Shown here: positions 1 through 22,344 of the stretch, piece after piece
How positions within the stretch are numbered: position 1 is the stretch's first letter
Layout of the letters: the number at the start of each line of letters is the position of its first letter
Source of the DNA: Mesostigma viride
Lineage: Eukaryota; Streptophyta; Mesostigmatophyceae; Mesostigmatales; Mesostigmataceae
Length of the DNA: 64,000 nt
Assembly: GCA_009746045.1 (NCBI GenBank)
Contig: RPFO01000104.1
Span: 7,244,750 to 7,308,749 of the forward strand
Reading direction: 5' to 3'
Made by a program: the position numbers and the translations under genes
Notes under the pieces: generated by a model
The model's database searches: none
What the model saw: the letters and a program-made list of their open reading frames with translations, nothing else
Told to the model about the DNA's origin: nothing

Positions 1-664
1 ATCCTTGGCTAGACATTATGCTGCATTTCATTGTGTTGCCATCAGTTCCTAACTCCCTACTACACCCCATCCGTTGTCCTGTACTGTCTCCTACCCCTAA
101 AATGTGGGGCCCTTTCTATCCCACCCCTGCAATGAAAGTCATGCTAGCGTGTCTACGTTTTAATAGGCAGGGCTCCATGGCTACTATCTACGTTATGCAT
201 GTGTGTAATATAGAAACGATTCTTCTGCGGCATGCTTCCATAGATGGTTGTTGTGTACATGTGCGCCTGTGCCTAGAGCATGTTTCGCAGGCCATATTGT
301 GCAGAGCATTTAATGGCAGGGCATACGGTGTAAAGCATAGTGTGGCTCGATTCGCGGAGTCAATTTTGAGGACACCTGTCTGCCCCAGTGCCCCTGCAGG
401 TCACAATATCCACCGTGGGGTCAGCACCGTGTATCCACAGGCAATCGCAGATGGCTAGTTCGTCCACAGCAAAACGTGTCAGGGGGCACCCGCCTCGCGC
501 CAACGTGCACTCGACTTTCTTCAATTTCCGCCCAGGGTTCCAGAGGTTATGGCTAGGGGTCCGATCCCCATGCCCCCGGGGCAGTAACTACCCCACCATA
601 GCTGACTGATAAGATGTTGTCATATCCCCTGCTGTGGACGCGTGCGTCACCGCTGAGCTGGCAG
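1..664. other. Upstream sequence of the IBA57-like gene, no exon assigned
   Basis: The first recognisable exon of the gene to the right opens at 665 after the acceptor ctggcag, so this stretch is probably intron or 5' sequence of that gene. The expected plastid transit peptide and first exon may be here or left of the window. Several open frames exist, but none shows a convincing motif or splice phase, so no start codon is proposed. Confidence 0.4.
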
Positions 665-9494
<8,830 letters not shown>

Positions 9495-10172
9495 GGACCC
9501 TCTTTTCTGGCGACTCCAGCGTGCTGCTACGTGGCTGCACATGTTCACTTCGCCTTCGTGTAATCGTGCAAACGGAGGTCTAGTTGTGATTTGAGGACAT
9601 GACCTGACAAGGCTTGGAGAAAAACAAGGCTGCCATATAAAAGTACCTGCAAGCGATGGTACATCAGCGGGCGCTCCTCGCACGAAGCATTTGGTTACTC
9701 ACAGACCGTATTTGAATTGATGTACACTTGATGTGAGATATTGTGCCTATGCAGTTTGTCACCGTAAAACCAATACTGGGTGCGTGGCAACTATGTGAAC
9801 ACACACATGTGGGTAAGTAAACCGATCAGGGGTGAAACTGATGCACACATGGCCGGTAAGCCATGGAAACCAGCCGTTTTTATTACTTCAGGCGAGGCCA
9901 AACAACAGACCTCATGCACGATGTTTTCCATGGGAAATTATTATGCGTCGCTTTATGCATGAACCATGTGCTCCCACCTCCTCGATCCACCACAACCGCA
10001 TCACAATGCCAGGCCACGGATCGGCTCAATTCTATGCCCCGCCTTTATTGCTGAAATCCTGGCTACCAGCAGCCGGCCCCACATTGCTTAAATCCTCGCT
10101 ACCAGCAGAAACGATTATTGAGGATTTATGAAAACGATTCACCAATTGTCTAGCTTGTGGAAAGGTTCACCA
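9495..10172. other. Intergenic space between convergent genes
   Basis: This is the 3' flank of the IBA57-like gene (+) and of the OTU1-like gene (-). I see no coding exon. A short imperfect duplication (ctaccagcag with flanking bases) lies at about 10062-10112. Nothing else stands out. Confidence 0.5.
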
Positions 10173-12463
10173 TCACCGGTATTCTTCAAAGCTGCCATGG
10201 CCCGTCGCCCTCGCGTGCTCCACCGCCTCCTTCTGCCCTTTGACGCCGGCTCGGCAGACACCGCAGCGCAGCGTGAACCGGCCCACGTCGGTGAACTGCT
10301 TCTTGTGATGGGCCTCGGTAACAAGTGCCAAAGCCATTTCCGACATCTGATCCGCATTCACTTCAGCATCTGCCAGCATTACACCTGCACTACCACCCTG
10401 TGGGCTCACGTCAAAGACCGTTACGAGCGCATCATCGGGCGACCCTTCAAACAGCGATAATCCCAGCGCATCATAATGAATACCATCATACATGAGGAAC
10501 ACGCGTTCCCTGTACCCGCTGCCTTGCCCATACAGGTCGCAGCGACAAGTGACCACGTCGTACGCCGCAATCTCCCGCCCATAGTGCTCCGAAAGGATGG
10601 CCAGCTCGATGCCACCCCCTGCAAGGACGCGCGGTGACGATGCACGGGAAGCAAGCACGGGCGTTGTGAGACAAATATGTTATGATGACGAGAGTGAATC
10701 GTGACCAGAAGTTTGTAACGAAGGGATAACTGAGACGCACCCAAGTCTTGCTTGCATCTGCGCTTTTTGCAAACAAAATACCTCGCACAACACAAGCACA
10801 TGAGGGAGGGTCGCGCCACCACACACATAAGGGCAGGTCTTCCAACCAGGGAGGGTCGAGGGAGACAGGGCAAAGGAAACTAACCCCATGAATTGGGCCG
10901 CCGGATCCAGTCGGCGTACTCGCTGCCCGGCTTGCCCAGCACGCCCTCGCTGAAGCGGAACGGGTCAGCCAGCACCGCATCCGCCACCACGCTCCGCAGC
11001 TGCGGCGCGAGCTCCTCGCGGTGGTCCATCACAAACGCAACCGCTCGGAAGAGACACGAGTTGTCCGACGCAATCTCTTTCCGCACCGCAGTCACGCCGC
11101 CCATGCCCCCGCTGTTGAACTGGGTATTGAAACCACCCCTGGCCCTGCTGTGACCACCCCCGGCGATGTCACTGTTGCCGTAGGTGCAGGGGGCAGGAGG
11201 GCTGGACACAGGGGCAGGAGTAGGAGCAGTGGCAGCAGCCCCTGCGGCCCAGGCAGGTCTCACCGCTGCCCCTCCTTGGCTTGCCTCCCTCGCTGCCGTG
11301 ACCTGTGCCGTGCTCCCCACCGGGGCGGTAGCAGCCGCGGCCAGTGAGGGTGCGTGAGAAGGGGTCGCGCCCCCGGCTGGCATCGTGCCAGGTGTCGCCT
11401 TGTCCATGGCCTGCAATGACAGCAGCATGGCATGTTCAAGCATGTCCTCTTCGGTGTCTGCCACCGAGGAGTGATCCATGCCCACCATGTGAGGAGAGAC
11501 TCTGGCATCCGGCACTTGAGGGGTCACACCGCTGCTGGTGGTGGTGGTGGGTGCCTCAGCGGCAGCACTGGCCGAGGGTGGTGTGACAGCGGGTGCAGGG
11601 GCCGCACGTGCTACAGGCGCCGCAGTGCTGGTTGGTTGGACCGCTGGCGTCTGCTCGTAAGCCACTACCTGCAAACGGTGGGGGTTGCACGGATGAAAAC
11701 AAAAGTTGGAGCACAGGTGCACATCGAGACAAGAGCAGGCAGCAGGTGGGTGACAAGAATGACCGACAAGAATGTCCGGACGGAAGGCAGTACGCCTCCG
11801 CGTTGCGAGGGCCAACCCTTTTACAAGGGGTCGCTCTGCCCAGTTCTATGCTAGAAATGGATCAAGGCAGGAAACGAATCGCTGCTCTACCTGTGATCCA
11901 TCGATTAGGGCTGCTACTTGCTACGGACACAAGGGCGTATGGGAAGGAAGGGCGCTGTGGAGCCTCGGTGCTCAAGCCACTATACACCCTTGCTGACCCT
12001 TGAGGGTGACAGTCGACAGCTGGCCCTTCCATCCCCAACACCATGAATGTTGTTGCACATGATAATGTGGTGAGCATGTGCCACCTGTCCTTGTGGCACA
12101 ACGCATCCACACCGCCCGTCCTTCCCATGCTCACCAACACCCGCGCACGACAGCCCGCCCACCAGCGGTCCTTTGTTGCTGCACACCCAAGCGTGCCATC
12201 ATCAGCCACCCACCAACTCTCCGTTCTCGTTGTGTACGCACCCACCACCCTTACGGGCAACCCGCCCGCCAGCACACACCAGGGGCCATCACCACCAGAG
12301 TGACAGCATCCACCCCCCTAGTGGCCATGGACCAACCACCCTTGTACCGTACTACTCAGCCCACCCACCAGCGTGTCGCCATCGGCCAGCGGTAGCTCGG
12401 ACAGGGGCGAGTCCCCCGTGGCGGATGGCGGTGGGAATGGTCGAGGGGGGAAGCCGCATTTCA
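10173..12463 (-). CDS. OTU1: OTU1/YOD1-type ubiquitin thioesterase (first exon(s) not found)
   Basis: Three exons on - join in phase: 12463-12369, 11668-10885 and 10618-10173 (stop). The first gives the end of the UBX-like domain (CGFPPRPF...LADGDTL), which binds p97/Cdc48 in this family. The long second exon gives a low-complexity Ala/Pro/Thr linker containing a ubiquitin-interacting-motif-like helix (EEDMLEHAMLLSLQAM, about 11459-11412), then the OTU domain with the catalytic Asp and Cys in SDNSCLFRAV. The last exon supplies the catalytic His in YDGIHYD and a C-terminal C2H2 finger (CGVCRAG...EHARATGH). The family removes ubiquitin chains from p97 clients in ER-associated degradation, in the cytosol. 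The initiating exon should lie above 12463, but I could not place it. The UIM-like segment in the linker is unusual. Identification is firm, the 5' end is not. Confidence 0.92.
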
Positions 12464-15400
12464 CTGTAGCGGGGGCACAAGCACGCATGCACACACCGAT
12501 CACCAAGTAGTCATCCGTGGGCTTTTCACGGCGGCACAACAACAAGTATGTGACAACAAGAGCCCCCCACATCAAGTACCCATCACATCGCACGGCCACC
12601 GCCTGTCCAAGCTCACCCTCGCAGAGAGAAGATGGCTGCGTCCAAAAGGTTAGGGTGGGTGCAGCCGCAAATGACGAACCGCATGCCGTGACCTCGTGGG
12701 TTCGCACCCGAACGACTCCCCATGGTGGGGGTCTAGGCTTACAGAATCAGTATTGTAGGCTATTTCTAGGCTTTGGGCTGGCAGAATAAGTATTGCAGTG
12801 CATGGCAGTGGGAGACATATTTTAAACTAGAGATTCCTGCCACAAGGACAGCCACGGGCAAAGCGATGGCAAGCGGGGCTCTGATGGTGGTTACACCCAT
12901 ACTTGTCCACTTGCGCGAGCCATCTCATGCAGAATCCCGCAACGCGCTCGCCGTGCCTGAGGAAGCCCTGGTCCACACCTGGCACGGGATGTCTCAAATC
13001 CTCACTAACATGCCCATCCTCTCAAGGAAAGGAGTCGGGACAGGGAAGGGGAATGGATACGCCGAGCAGTCGGTTTCGTGATCCAGCGCAGCTGACGACT
13101 GCTTAGCAGGCATGCATGAAATTTTGTTTAAATAACAAGGGAGCCCGGACAACAGCCACACCCAAAACCGAAACAGGGGCATCTCAGGACGTGTGAGACG
13201 ACCCAGCAACGAATAAATCAAAACACCATTGCAAGCCTTTTTTCTGAAGTTTCGGGGAAAAAGATTGGCAACACATTGACCATTAAATAAATGGTTGCAG
13301 GGTGCCACGTACGGGCCTGGTGCTCCGCAGCAATGCCCGTGGCGTCCGCGATCTAATGCACCCCGTTGTAGCGATGATGTGTGGCGCATGTCGCGTGGTG
13401 GTGTTGACGGGTTGTCGTGGTTATGCATCCGACATGATGTGGACATCGACAAAGCCGGGTGGGGGAGAGAGGGTGGGGGATGTGGTGAGCGCGTAAGCAG
13501 GAGGGTGGCTGGGTGGTCGGTTGATTGGGAGGTTGGGTGGGTAGAACGGAACGAACCCATGAGCGCCACGCACTGCTGTGCCCCACACAAACTGTCTGTC
13601 TGCCCATGCGGCGGTCTCTCAGGGATTGTTTGCTCATATGCCACGCGCGCTGCTGGCAAGACGTGCGTTCGACTCTGGCGAGACTTTGCGGTCATGCAGA
13701 TGCGTACCATCAGCATTGAAGTTACCAATAATAATTCTGATAATGATTCTTAGACACCAGTTATGGGGGGAAAAGAACAACAACTAGAAAAAAAATGCAC
13801 TGATTGATTCCTGGACATGCTGGAATACTAGGGTAATGCATTTCTTTATGATCCGTTTCCTGTAATTCCGCGCTCCTCTTCCACACGCACCTCGGCCGCC
13901 CGTCTTGGACGTTGCTTCGGTTTCTCAACGTTGGGAATCCATTGTTCACGACGCTGTAAAATTTTGCTATTGCACACCGTGCCACCTCCCCTTCTGTGTG
14001 CGGTGGCCATCGGGTGAAAATTGATTTAAATCTGCGCGGCTCTGCTGTCATGTCAGTGAATGGAGGCCAGTACTCTGTCGCCCGTCTGCCCACACGTGAG
14101 CAGAAATGAGCATCCCTTGTGCTTGCCGCCATCATATCCTTTCAGACCATGCAACCATCTAAGACCTCCTGGTTGACAAAAATGTGCATTCAGCTTGGTG
14201 GAAGGCACACAGAGGTACAAGGCACAGTGGGCGGCTAAACCCCAATTTTCAAAGAGTACAGAAACACGAGAGATGGTAAAAGAAGGCACATTCGCACTCG
14301 ATAGTCCAAACACCTAAGGACCAGATGCCTAGCTAAGTTGGTCACGGGTCAAATTGAATGGCGCACTGCCGCTACCTCAAATCAAGGGCACACGAGCCAT
14401 CAACAATTCCAAATGGGTGTTTGTACACACGTGTAAGCAAATGAGGCGCACCTTGGGAACTTATTACGACTACTTTCCCAAAGGGACGATTGTATTAACC
14501 TATACTGCACAGTGCACACACAAAAAGATCTTCCATATTACTTGCGTACGAGTGTGCTGGCAATTTCTTCCACGCACGGACAACAGAGGCCCCAAGCGAA
14601 TGACCGTCCGGCGCTATGATATGTCCGATGTCGACAATTAAAGTTGCCAGGAAAAGCTTTGAATCGGCGCGTTCACGTAACATCCTGACAACAACTTGGG
14701 CACAGCCCTCTGGAAGTGAACGCTGAAGAAACTGGCAGCATGTTCTTTTCTCATACTCTAATTCGATTAATGTTTGCTACGAACAGGTTCTGCCTTCGAC
14801 AAGTCCCACATGCTCTGGCAATAGGGGTGGAGATGAACTGTGTGCAAGACACGATGATGCGCCACACGAACAAACAATCCGTACCAATATCCGAAGTTCT
14901 GTTAGAGATGAGCTTGGTGGAATGTCAGGAAGCGATACCACTCCTTGGGGTCCTCTGCACCGGATTCGCTGGAGTTGCGATCGCAAGTCACAAAAACACG
15001 GGTGGGAGCATCAATTAGCCAAGAAATTTGAAACACTACCTGTACATCTGGAAAGACCGAAACAACCAGGGCAGCCTGACGTCGCGTTTGGCAATGAAAA
15101 TGGAAATAGAAAGCATGCATGCGACTTCCTCCATCCTCTACGCACCATTTTGACGAAGGACAACGCCCCACGCTCACAAACTATGATAAAATCTAACGAT
15201 ATTCACGTCTTCATCAGTGATCGGTGTAGGGGTGGTGTGTGACTGTGTATAACAACGACACGTTTTGCCCGTTGTCAGCAATGCTAGCATATGCATGTGA
15301 TGTGACCAAAAGCGCCCGACACGCGTGTCGAATCATCAAACCTCTCTTGCATACGTAACGCACCTTTTTCTTTCGGGGATCTGGGCCGGCCTCCCGCTCT

Positions 15401-15830
15401 TTGCACTTGGCAGCACATGATTCGCAGGCCGCGCTGCGCGCGTGTCCCGGGCTCCCGCCTCGCGCTCCGTACACGGCACTGCTGCGTGACGCAGCCAGGG
15501 CTGCCGAGTGCCGCCCGTTACAAAAAGGTACCAATTATTTGGCTGCCAGCACAAGGCCAGCAATTGGAAAATGCGAGGGAAATGGAGATGGCAATTAAAA
15601 TAATATTATGCACGGAGATGATGGGAAACCACAGCGCCGTCTGCAACACTGCAACGTAAGTGTGCTTTACCGCTAGGGGAGATGCCTGGATCTGAAAAGC
15701 CGATGCCAAGCATTATTAAAACTTTGCAGTCGACCATGGTTGACAGCTCGATTCACGTGCAGTGGTAAGGTCACGTGTCGGCAGCCACAGTTAGACCCAC
15801 TTGGTCATTGCGCCAGCGGGTGTCGTAAAC
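12464..15830. other. Space between divergent OTU1-like and ATAD2-like genes
   Basis: It should contain the missing first exon(s) of the OTU1-like gene on - and the promoters of both genes. No TATA box or start is convincing. A GC-rich patch on - at about 15540-15365 has a Cys-containing frame (ACESCAAKCKE) ending at a possible donor, gtgcgt; it might be an exon of something, but no family is recognised. The rest, 12700-15300, shows only random short frames. Confidence 0.4.
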
Positions 15831-18800
15831 ATGGAGGCGGATGGAGGACGTTATGGCCTCAGAAGGCAGAGGCATAAAGAAGGATTCTATTTGGAGGCTA
15901 CGAATGGGCGTTTGGATAACTTTGGGTCTAGATGGACCGATGACGAGGCGGATGAGGAGGAACATGGAGCGAACAATACTAAAGGAACCCGTTTTGGCAA
16001 GGTGCGGAATGTTTTGATTTTCCTGCACGTTCTAGTTTCTCGGCAGATTTCCCCTTCTTGAAAAGTGTCTGTGCTCCTCGTATAAACAAAAGGCAGCCGC
16101 CTTCTAGAGGCCGCACTACATTATCGGTTTGGTTGTGGCTCGATTGTACTGCCGATTTTTATCGTCTTCGACGATGCCACGGGTTGCACATGTCCGTGAC
16201 AAAACGTGTTCGCGTTACTTTTTCTGTTCAAAATTCAGCGTTGACATTATCTGATCCCGGCAGAGGTCGTTAGTAGCCCTTTCGCGCCGCGACGCTTCTC
16301 TACCTTTTCAAGGCATAAGCGCTGCTACTGCGTTCCGTCGTTGTTGCGTTATTTCCACAATGCCCTACCTTGTGTCACTCTGCTAAAAATATATCATGGC
16401 TGGCAGACCAGATTAAATGGGCGCTAGTCTTCTTTCAGTCATCTTAGTTTAATGCTGATTTCATCTTGGTTTCTGAAATGCGGTATCGGGTTCTGAAATG
16501 TGGTTTGTTTTAAAACGGAAACTTTTCTTTTCGGAATTTGAACCATCCCAATGTGCAGCGCACATCGGACGGAGCAGGCTCCCACAGGGTGGAGGAAGCG
16601 GCCGTCGCCGGCCGCATCAAGAAGCGGGCGCGTTCCGTTGGCAATGCGGATGAGGTGCGCAGCCTGTTGACACATCCTGTTGACACAAAGCTGACATCAA
16701 TTGACTTGAGGCCTTTTCCATTGTGGTCCTTTCGTTGCTACGGTTTCGGATACTTGATGCTGGCTGGAAGCATGCCATGCTTTCATATGTTTTTAGTTTT
16801 ATCAGGCATGCATGAAGACTAGAGCCTTTGGGCCCCATGCATCCTTCTGGCAGGACTTCAAAGCTTTCATAACGATCCACCAGGTGGAGCGTTCCACTGT
16901 GCATCAGTTTCAGCAGCTATTGCTGCGCCTCCAATGGCTGCGTCACCGCGGCTCTAATGCCAGCCTATGGCTTCGCAGGGCAACGACTCCTCACCGCATG
17001 GGTAGCAAGGGTGCTGCTTGCCAAACGTGGCTTGTCCATTCACCACCTTTCATCTTATGGTCGGTAGTCCATTTTAAAAAGCTGTCTAGGGGCCCCGGTT
17101 TCTTGCGCTGCCTACTCATCCGTTTGCCTCATTTTCTCTGCACTGTTTGTGTGTGCACTTGAGGCCATGTAGTATGTCAGGTACCTGACCTGACCCTCTG
17201 AATACCTCAACCCCATCAAGACCTCCGCCCTGTTTCCCTGTCTTTTCTCAACACCCCCCCCACACACTTTTCTTCTCCTCCTGCCCCCACTTCCCCCCCC
17301 ACCCCTACCCACACTTGTACAAATAATAATAATCAATAATATCAATCAATTATCTCCACCGTTGCTCTCGAACCTCCCCACAGTACGAGGATGGTTTCCC
17401 TGCGCCGGCCGCCGTCCAGCGCAAGCCCCGCTCCCCCGTGAAGCTGCGGCCCCACCGGCATGGGGCCGCCTCCTCAACACCCGCCGAGGCATCGCCCCCG
17501 CAGGCACCTGGCACATCCGCCGCTGCCGCCAAAGCCATGGACATGGACGTGACGGTTGTAGCGGAGAGTCCTGAGGCCCACCTGGCGCGCGAGGGGAGCC
17601 GGTATGCGCTGCGGCGGGGGGCCGACACGGCTCCCTCAGTGGCAGGTGACCACCCGGTTGGTAGTGATGCGGGGGTCAAGGGTGTGCGGTCCAGTCAGCG
17701 TGGGGTAGGGCATGGCAGGGAGGAGCCAGGTGGGAACGGGGAGGCGGAGGGCGGGGACGGTGTGCAGCATGGGGAGGGCGGGAGGACGGAGGGTGGCGGG
17801 AGTGGGTCAAAAGGGGCACACAGGAGGGGGCACAGCACTGAGGCCGGGGATGGGTTGCCAGAACCTTTGCTGGCAGCACATGAGGGTGGGCATGCGACGC
17901 GGCGCGCAGGCCGCAGGGAGGGGGACAGTCAGGGGCATGAGGGCCAAGGAGATGGCCAGGGGGTGGTTGATGTGGCAGGGAACGAGAAGACTCCACCCGC
18001 ACGGTCCACACGGCGTGGTAGGCATGCGGAGGAGGACGGTCAGGGCCATGAGGTGACTCCTGACACGGGGGGAGAAGGGGCGGGCGGCCGCATCGGCCGA
18101 CGTGGGGACCCGGTTCTGCGTGACGTGGTGCCGGTTGCCAGTGGTCAAGTGGAGACGCGCCGCAGCACACGCAGGAGCGGGTCCGTCGAGCTGGTGGGGG
18201 CTTCCCCCGTGACGGAGGGGGAGGGCCACGCGCACACGCGGACAGGGGAGAAAGGCAAGGGGGTGGAGAGGGGTGGAGTGGGGGGGACGAGGGTCCTCAG
18301 GGGCAGGAACGGGGGCAACGCGGCGACCACTCCGCAGGATGGTCAACTTGGGTCCGGAAAAGATGGGGAGGAAGAGGAAGAGGAAGAGGAAGAGGAAGAG
18401 GAAGAAGATGAGGAGGAGAAGGAGGGTGCGGGCCGTGACGGGAGAAGGGGTGCCCGGGGCGACGCTGGTGGAAGCAAGGGCGGCAAGGTAGGCCGCGAGA
18501 CACGTGCCGGTCCGGGCACGGGCAAGGCCAAGGCCAAGACCAAGGCGAGGGAACTGGGAAGGCACGGCAGGTCCAGCGGTTCTTCCGATGGTGATGAGAG
18601 AGAGGAGGAGGGGGAGGAGGGCAGGGAGGGGAGCGGTGAGCCCGAGGAGAGCCGGTTCTATCGTAGTCTGCGCAGCCGGGCGGTTGCGGCGGGCAGGGGC
18701 AAGCAGTCGGCCTCGGGGCCCCGCGCTTATTCTACGCGCAGTCACAAGGGGGATGCACGCCAGGAGGAAGGGGACGAAGAAGAAGATGAAGAGGAGGAGC

Positions 18801-21800
18801 AGGACAAGGAGGTGGGGGAGGAGGAGGAGGAGGAGGAGGAAGAAGAAGAAGAAGAGGAAGAAGAAGAAGAAGAGGAAGGTGGCAAGGGGAGCGGCCAACG
18901 GCCACGGCGGACTGGCCGGGGGGACCCTGTGCTCCGCGAGGCGATCAACTCCAGGGACTTTGGGCGCTCGACCCGCCGGCCCAACCGCTGGGAGTCACGG
19001 CGCGATGCGGGTAAGGCAGTGGCGCGCGGCGTGGGCGGGTCAACGCGTAGGACCATGGACCCGGTGATACGTGAGGCGCTCGAGTCGGGGCGGGAGATCG
19101 ACTTGCACCCAGGGAGCCCTGGGCGGCGCAGCTTGCGGCGGCGGGGACGGATGGCGGAATCGGGGGAGGAGGAGGATGAGGATGAGGACGAGGAAGGGGA
19201 GGAGGAGGACGAGGAGGAGGAAGAGGAGGAGGAAGAGGAGGAGGAAGAAGAGGAGGAGGAGCGAGAGAGGAGGTATGCACTGCGGCGGCGAACTGAGGTG
19301 CAGCGGTTCTCGCCGGGTCGCCAGATGGCGAAAGCGCAGCGTGAGAAGATGGGGAACCAGATGAGGGGTGGGGGCGGGGGCGGGGGCGGCGGCGGGGGTG
19401 GCAATGGGGCTGGAGGGCGGGGCGCCGCCAAGGCATGGCATCGCGCCAACCGCCGACGTATCATGGGAGAGGAGTCTTCCTCGGGGGAGGACGATATATT
19501 CGCAGAGGCTGGGCCTGACATGCTGGTACCCTGGGATAGGGACGCCAGCCGGCTCCTGGGATCCGCCTCACGGTGGTCCCTGGGTGGCGCGGGTGGTGGT
19601 GACGGCGGTGGGTATAACGGCGGTGGTTCGAACGCGGTCCCAGCGCTCGGCGCCGGTTCTGCGCAGCCGCAGTGGGGCAGCGACAAGGCCCCCGCGGATA
19701 TCCAGCCGGTGGTGGTGGACCCTGGGGTAACGTTTGACAGCATCGGTGGCCTCGCACATCATATCCGCGCGCTCAAGGAGATGGTCTTCTTGCCCCTGGT
19801 GTACCCAGAGGTGTTCACCCGGTTCCACATCGCGCCACCGCGCGGCGTGCTCTTATATGGTCCGCCAGGCACGGGCAAGACGCTGGTGGCACGCGCACTG
19901 GCAGCCTCAGCGTCCAGGTGGGTCGGCTTGTGCAGCTGCTATTGAATCAGTGGGTGGGTGGGTGGTCTTACAGCCGGAAGTGTGTGGGTGGGTGGTGCTC
20001 TCGCTGTACTATACGTAATTGCGCGACGCTGTTACTGAAGTGGCGGTGATCCAGCTTGGCTACTGCGCTGACCTCTGCGTGGCTGGCTGTCAGTAGTTTT
20101 GTCTGAAAATACAATGCCCCTGTGTTGGATCTTCTCACAATGTGACGCCCAACGTATCTCACACAGTAGCTGAGCTGAAGTCCTTCACGGTGTGAGGGAG
20201 TCTTATTTACAATCTGGCCTTCTTGTCATGAATCTTGTGGGCTTTGATGCCCTTGCTTCAATCTGGTAAAGTGTGGCTGTAACATCCTTGCTTCCTTTTG
20301 GGGTCGATTGTAGCTGTCACGCCCTTGCTTCCTTTTGGGGTCGATTGTAGCTGTAACGCCCTTGCTTCCTTTTGGGGTCGATTGTAGCTGTAATGCCCTT
20401 GCTTCCTTTTGGGGTCGATTGTGGCTATAACATCCTTGCTTCCTTTTGGGGTTGATTGTAGCTGTAACGCCCTTGCTTCCTTTTGGGGTCGATTGTAGCT
20501 GTAATGCCCTTGCTTCCTTTTGGGGTTGATTGTAGCTGTAACGCCCTTGCTTCATTTGGCGGTGGCGCGCGGCCTGCTTCCTGTGGGCCACCCCTTCTCT
20601 TTAAATTTTCTCCAGGTGCGGCCAGCCCGTGCGCTTCTTCATGCGCAAGGGGGCGGACGTGCTCTCCAAGTGGGTGGGCGAGGCCGAGCGCCAGCTGCGG
20701 CTGCTCTTCGAGGAGGCACGCCGCCAGCAGCCGTCGATCATCTTCTTCGACGAGATCGACGGGCTGGCCCCAGTGCGCAGCAGCAAGCAGGACCAGGTGC
20801 ACAACTCGGTGGTCTCCACGCTGCTGGCGCTCATGGACGGGCTGGACGCGCGCGGACAGGTCGTCGTGATCGGCGCCACCAACCGGTCAGTGGGGGGTGC
20901 CTACTGGCGTCGCCGCCCGCATAAGCTATAGTGGGCTACTATTGTTGAGGTTCTCGGCTCTACTTTTCAATATTTTTTTTGGCGCTTGAATGGTGTTATC
21001 TGTCCGGTGGCCTCTGTCTGGCGGTGTCACTGCTAATTGAGGCTAGCGTTCCGTCTGTCCGTGTTGCAGAGGACACACACAATACATTGTCTGTGCCTCA
21101 ACTGTACATTCGCGCGAGGTGCTGCCTGGGCATGGCCTGTCAAACCAGCTGGGCATCACCGCGCCAAACGCAGCCGCCGCGGAGTTGGCCCCCAACCAGC
21201 CTGCTTTTTCCACGGTGCATGACCCAACCCAACGCCCTCTCTGTCCACCGCTCAAACCCAAGCCCTTTTCTGGGTGCCACTGCCCAACCTTTTGGAACCG
21301 GAAATTATATTCCTCATGCATTGACATTTATTCTAATGCGAAAATGTTTTTAATCATCCGGTCGCCATGCTGGTTCACCGCATAAACCCAACCGGTTGTC
21401 GGTTCGCCAGCATCGACGCGCTGGACCCCGCGCTGCGCCGCCCCGGCCGCTTTGACCGCGAGTTTGTCTTCCTTTTGCCCGACCGACCTGCGCGCGAGTC
21501 CATCCTGCGCATCCACACCGCCAAGTGGCAGCCGCCGCCCACCCCCGCGCTGCTGGGTGAGCTGGCGGCGCGTGCGACCGGGTACTGCGGGGCGGACCTC
21601 AAGGCGTTGACGACCGAGGCAGCGATACGCGCGCTGCGACGCACGTATCCGCAGGTGGGTTTGGGGGATGGGCGCATACCCTGCAGGTGGGGACGCACGG
21701 CAGCTCACAAATTAGGGACATGCGCGTGAGGCACATACCCGCAGGGGGGGCCGGGGGGTGGGTAGTTCAAGTTTTGGAGGTTTTAGCTTAGTTTGGAAGC

Positions 21801-22305
21801 TTTAGCATGGCTTTAATTTGTTTTGGGCGTGTGGGGTAGCGGGCAGGTTTAGCGTGTGAGGTAGCGGGCAGCTTTAGAGTTTTGCCTGAGTGCTCTACTA
21901 CGTGGCGTGCTGTGGGTGGCATGAAACTGACTGTGATGTGTGCCAACTTGCGTGGCGCTGTCGTCCTTTGATCTGCATGGTCGTGGCGTGCGCCAGATCT
22001 ACGACACAGAGGACAAGATGCTGATCGACGCGGCCAGCGTGCGCGTGCGGCGCCGCGACTTTCTGGACGCCATGAAGGCCATCACGCCCGCCGCCCACCG
22101 CTCGACGCAGGTGCACGCACGGCCGCTGCCGCCTGCCCTCGCGCCCTGTCTTGGCCACACGTTCGCGTTGCTCATGCAGGCCGTGGTGAGGTCGTTCCCA
22201 TTTTTGCCTCGCGGCCTGGTGGAGGGAGGGGGTAGTAAACGGAGGGAGGGGGGCCATGGGCAAAGGGGTGGGAATGAGGATGCGATGGGTGATGGCCTAT
22301 GGAGT

Positions 22306-22344
<39 letters not shown>

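Noticed and set aside
17807-19743. Long - strand frames opposite the ATAD2-like exon 3
   Set aside because: GC-rich antisense shadow of the GAG/GAA-rich exon; serine and proline runs mirror the Glu tracts.
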